Origin: JAKEGN01 sp964465665
GTDB taxonomy: Bacteria; Pseudomonadota; Gammaproteobacteria; Steroidobacterales; Woeseiaceae
Reading direction: 5' to 3'
Assembly (NCBI GenBank): GCA_964465665.1
Contig: CAYXKM010000079.1
Location: forward strand, 1-8,300
DNA length: 8,300 nucleotides
Below the pieces are notes generated by a model, which saw only the letters and a program-made list of their open reading frames with translations, was not told the DNA's origin and did no database searches. Below, piece by piece: positions 5,596 through 8,300 of this stretch (its first letter is position 1; each line of letters opens with the position of its first letter). The position numbers and the translations under genes were made by a program.

Positions 5596-7240
5596 GATGG
5601 AGATTTTTAAGCAAGCCGGCGGTGGAAGGGTTCTGCGAAGCGGTGATGTTGTTCGCGAGGCGCTTGCCGAGCTCGACGCCCCACTGGTCGAAAGAGTTGA
5701 TGCCCCAAATGACACCTTCGACAAACACCTTGTGCTCGTAGAGGACAATCAGTTGCCCGAGCTTATCGGGTGAAAGACGCTCGAACATTATGTTGTTGCT
5801 CGGCCGGTTGCCGGGATGCTCTTTGTGCGGCGCGAGGCGCTTTGCCTCCGGCGCGGACATGCCGCCGGCAACCAGGTCGGCCTGCGCCCGCTCCAATGAA
5901 TAACCTTCCATCAGCGCTTCGCTTTGCGCGAGACAGTTGGCAATGGCCAGATCCTGCTGTTCCTGGCTCGCGCCGGAGGATTTGGCCGGCAACAGGAAAT
6001 CGATTGGCACGAAGCGCGTGCCCTGGTGCAGAAGCTGATAAAAGGAATGCTGCGCGTTCGAGCCGGCCTCGCCCCAGATCACCATGCCGGTTTCCACTTT
6101 GACCGGCTTGCCGTCCGCACGCACCGATTTGCCGTTCGACTCCATTTGCAACTGCTGCAAGAACGCCGGGAAACGATCGAGCCGGTTGTCGTAGGGCAGG
6201 ATGGCCTGGCTTTCGGCGCCGAAAAACTGGTTGTGCCAAATAGCGATCAATGCGAGCAGCACCGGCATGTTTTCTTCGAGCGGCGCCGCGCGGAAATGCA
6301 TGTCCATGCGCCGCGCACCGGCGAGCATCCCCTGGAAATGCTCGAACCCGATCACCAGCGCGAGCGACAGACCGACCGCCGACCACACCGAATACCGGCC
6401 GCCGACCCAGTCCCAGAATTCGAAGCGGTAATCGCGATTCACGCCGAAAGCATCCATTGCTTTGTGATTCGTCGATGCCGCCGCGAAATGTTGTTTGACC
6501 GCACCGTCGCCAAGCCGGTCCTTGATCCAGCGCGCCGCCGCCTGCGCATTGCTCATCGTTTCCTGGGTCGTAAAAGTTTTCGAACAAATCACGAACAACG
6601 TCGTTGCCGGGTCGAGCGTCGCCGTGAGATCGGCAAGCTGCGTGCCATCCACATTGGACACGGAATGAAATTGCATGCCGGGTTGCCAGTAATGACGCAG
6701 CGCGCGGCTCGCCATGACCAGCCCGAGATCCGAACCGCCGATGCCGATGTTGACGATGTGGGTCATCGGCTTGCCGCTCGCACCGCGAATCGCGCCGCTT
6801 TGCACGGCGGCTACGAACTCCTCCAACTGATTGAGTACGCGCCAGATGTCGCGCACGCCCGGCACTTCCAGCGCTACCTGGTCCGAGAGTTTGGAACGCA
6901 GCGCCACGTGCAGCACCGATCGTCGCTCCGTGTTGTTGATGAGGTCGCCGCCAAACATGGCCTCGATGGCGGCAGGAACTTTGGCCTCTTTTGCCAATCG
7001 GATCAATAACTTCCGCGTTTTTCGGTTGAGCAGGTTCTTGGAGTAATCGAGCAGCAGGTCGCCGCTTTGCAGCGAGAAATTTTCGAAACGTTCCTTGTCT
7101 CGCGAAAACAGCGCGCCGATTGATGCGCCCTGCATCTCGTCGCGCCAGTGCGATTTCAGCAAATTCCAGGACGGCAGGTCGGTGGGATACCGGGTGCTGA
7201 ACCGCACTTGCGATTGCGCGTTTTGTTTTTTCTCAGGCAC
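5591..7240 (-). CDS. pgi: Glucose-6-phosphate isomerase
   Basis: A full-length 549-aa cytosolic phosphoglucose isomerase that interconverts glucose-6-P and fructose-6-P. Both family signatures are intact: DWVGGRYSVWSAVG (277-290) and GVIWGINSFDQWGVELGK (509-526). Other active-site elements are NIGIGGSDLG (164-173), the phosphate-binding SKTFTTQET (220-228), the catalytic Glu367 in MESNGK, His398 in NAQHSF, and Lys526. The start codon is GTG 7240, which lies inside the last codons of the upstream epimerase (8-nt overlap); no strong Shine-Dalgarno is seen, consistent with coupled translation. A second in-frame GTG at codon 12 is possible. Its location in a polysaccharide locus resembles gpi in Acinetobacter K loci, where it feeds sugar-nucleotide synthesis. 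Whether it is the cell's only pgi cannot be told from the window. The stop falls in a partial REP. Confidence 0.97.
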   Translation of the reverse strand: MPEKKQNAQSQVRFSTRYPTDLPSWNLLKSHWRDEMQGASIGALFSRDKERFENFSLQSGDLLLDYSKNLLNRKTRKLLIRLAKEAKVPAAIEAMFGGDLINNTERRSVLHVALRSKLSDQVALEVPGVRDIWRVLNQLEEFVAAVQSGAIRGASGKPMTHIVNIGIGGSDLGLVMASRALRHYWQPGMQFHSVSNVDGTQLADLTATLDPATTLFVICSKTFTTQETMSNAQAAARWIKDRLGDGAVKQHFAAASTNHKAMDAFGVNRDYRFEFWDWVGGRYSVWSAVGLSLALVIGFEHFQGMLAGARRMDMHFRAAPLEENMPVLLALIAIWHNQFFGAESQAILPYDNRLDRFPAFLQQLQMESNGKSVRADGKPVKVETGMVIWGEAGSNAQHSFYQLLHQGTRFVPIDFLLPAKSSGASQEQQDLAIANCLAQSEALMEGYSLERAQADLVAGGMSAPEAKRLAPHKEHPGNRPSNNIMFERLSPDKLGQLIVLYEHKVFVEGVIWGINSFDQWGVELGKRLANNITASQNPSTAGLLKNLHL

Positions 7241-8258
7241 GTTTTTTCAAATCGATCTTGTAGTAGTCGAGATACCAGTCGACAAACTTGCGCACACCGG
7301 TTTCGATGGGTGTATTGGGCTGATAACCGACGTCTTTCGCCAGGTCCTCGGTATCGGCCCAGGTGTCGGGCACGTCGCCCGGTTGCAGTGGCAGCAGGTT
7401 CTTCTTCGCTTTACGGCCGACACAGTCCTCGATGACCTCGATGTAACGCATGAGTTCGACCGGCTGCTGGTTGCCAATGTTGTAAAGGCGGTACGGCGCA
7501 CGACTGGTGCCCGGGTCCGGGTGCGCCGAGTCCCAGTCCGGGTTCGGCGTCGCAGTGTGATCCATGCTGCGGATCACGCCCTCGACGATATCGTCGACGT
7601 ATGTGAAATCGCGGCGGTGGTTGCCGTAGTTGAAGACGTCGATGGGTTTGCCTTCGATGATGTTCCGCGTGAACATGAACAGCGCCATGTCCGGCCGGCC
7701 GTACGGTCCGTACACGGTGAAAAAGCGCAGGCCGGTGGTCGGCAAACCGTACAGGTTCGAATACGTGTGCGCCATGAGCTCGTTGGCTTTCTTGGTCGCA
7801 CCATACAGCGCCAAGGGATGATCGACGTTCTGATGAACGGAAAACGGCATGGCCGTGTTGGCGCCGTATACCGAACTGGAGGAGGCATAGACCAGGTGCC
7901 CGACGCCGTGATGGCGGCAACCTTCGAGGATGTGCAAGGTGCCGACGATGTTGCTCTGGATATAGGAATGCGGGTTTTCGATCGAGAATCGCACGCCGGC
8001 CTGTGCCGCGAGGTGCACCACCTTGTCGAATTTTTCTGCGGCGAACAGCTTCTCGATCGCCGCACGATCCTCGAGATCGATACGCACCATGCGAAAACTG
8101 TCGTACGGAGTGAGAAGCGCCGCTCGCGACTCTTTCAGTCGCACGTCGTAGTAGTCGTTGAAGTTGTCGAGGCCGACCACAGTGTCGCCACGATCGAGCA
8201 GCTGCCTGGCGGTAAAGCAGCCGATAAAACCGGCCGCACCGGTTACCAGTATTTTCAT
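7233..8258 (-). CDS. UDP-glucuronate 4-epimerase
   Basis: A 341-aa extended SDR enzyme that most likely interconverts UDP-glucuronate and UDP-galacturonate for capsule or O-antigen synthesis. It has the Rossmann motif GAAGFIG (7-13), the LDNFNDYYD segment (30-38) typical of this family, AAQAGVRFSIENP (84-96), SSSVYG (127-132) and the catalytic Tyr152-x3-Lys156 pair (YGATK). RFFTVYGPYGRPDMALF (178-194) and a late DVPDTWAD (295-302) distinguish UDP-GlcA epimerases (LspL/Cap1J and plant GAE type) from GalE. ATG 8258 gives the standard MKILVTG start; the frame is open further upstream to a TTG at 8279, but that adds residues atypical of the family. A weak GGGA lies nine bases upstream. The stop overlaps the pgi start. 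The UDP-glucose dehydrogenase that would supply its substrate is not in the window. Confidence 0.94.
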   Translation of the reverse strand: MKILVTGAAGFIGCFTARQLLDRGDTVVGLDNFNDYYDVRLKESRAALLTPYDSFRMVRIDLEDRAAIEKLFAAEKFDKVVHLAAQAGVRFSIENPHSYIQSNIVGTLHILEGCRHHGVGHLVYASSSSVYGANTAMPFSVHQNVDHPLALYGATKKANELMAHTYSNLYGLPTTGLRFFTVYGPYGRPDMALFMFTRNIIEGKPIDVFNYGNHRRDFTYVDDIVEGVIRSMDHTATPNPDWDSAHPDPGTSRAPYRLYNIGNQQPVELMRYIEVIEDCVGRKAKKNLLPLQPGDVPDTWADTEDLAKDVGYQPNTPIETGVRKFVDWYLDYYKIDLKKRA

Positions 8259-8300
8259 TCGCGTCGGTCCCGCAAACAATGTCTCACCGCTGCCGGCCGT

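Noticed and set aside
5924..7009. 361-codon open frame on the plus strand opposite pgi
   Set aside because: It is antisense to a fully recognisable pgi, has an Arg/His-rich composition typical of shadow frames in GC-rich DNA, and shows no family motif.
8255..8300. Possible 3' end of an upstream gene finishing with an ATGA overlap at 8258-8255
   Set aside because: Only about 14 codons are visible. A second frame also ends nearby with TGA at 8286-8284, and neither short tail can be assigned to a family.

Overview
All convincing genes in this window lie on the minus strand. Transcription therefore runs from high to low coordinates through part of a surface-polysaccharide (capsule or O-antigen) biosynthesis locus. 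The DNA is GC-rich and densely packed, and it carries REP-type extragenic palindromes. The gene trio at the low-coordinate end has the same order as wbpV-wbpL-wbpM in Pseudomonas aeruginosa O-antigen loci. These traits suggest a gammaproteobacterium, probably not Pseudomonas itself; this is inference from content, since there is no rRNA or marker gene to settle it.

Layout in transcription order: (1) a UDP-glucuronate 4-epimerase (8258-7233); (2) glucose-6-phosphate isomerase pgi (7240-5591), whose GTG start overlaps the epimerase stop; (3) a non-coding gap (5590-5409) holding an inverted pair of REP palindromes, with a third half-copy that contains the pgi stop codon; (4) a Wzi-family outer-membrane protein (5408-3888); (5) an unrecognised small Asp-rich ORF (3871-3533) whose end overlaps the start of (6) a GT-A family 2 glycosyltransferase (3545-2778); (7) a WbpV-like sugar-nucleotide epimerase/reductase (2710-1760); (8) a WbpL/WecA-like polyprenyl-phosphate sugar-1-phosphate transferase (1763-747), joined to gene 7 by a GTGA overlap; (9) a 276-bp gap with two hairpins and a possible promoter; and (10) the membrane-anchor half of a WbpM/PglF-type UDP-GlcNAc 4,6-dehydratase (470 to beyond position 1).

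Read as a pathway, pgi feeds fructose-6-P and glucose-6-P interconversion towards UDP-GlcNAc and UDP-Glc. The 4-epimerase supplies UDP-galacturonate from UDP-glucuronate. WbpM and WbpV would turn UDP-GlcNAc into a 6-deoxy-HexNAc (QuiNAc or FucNAc type), which WbpL would load onto undecaprenyl phosphate as the first sugar. The GT2 enzyme would add a later sugar. Wzi would bind the finished polymer at the cell surface. The flippase, polymerase and remaining transferases are not in the window. I saw no CRISPR array, toxin-antitoxin pair, mobile element, tRNA or rRNA. The least explained items are the small ORF between wzi and the GT2 gene and the REP cluster at the pgi stop.
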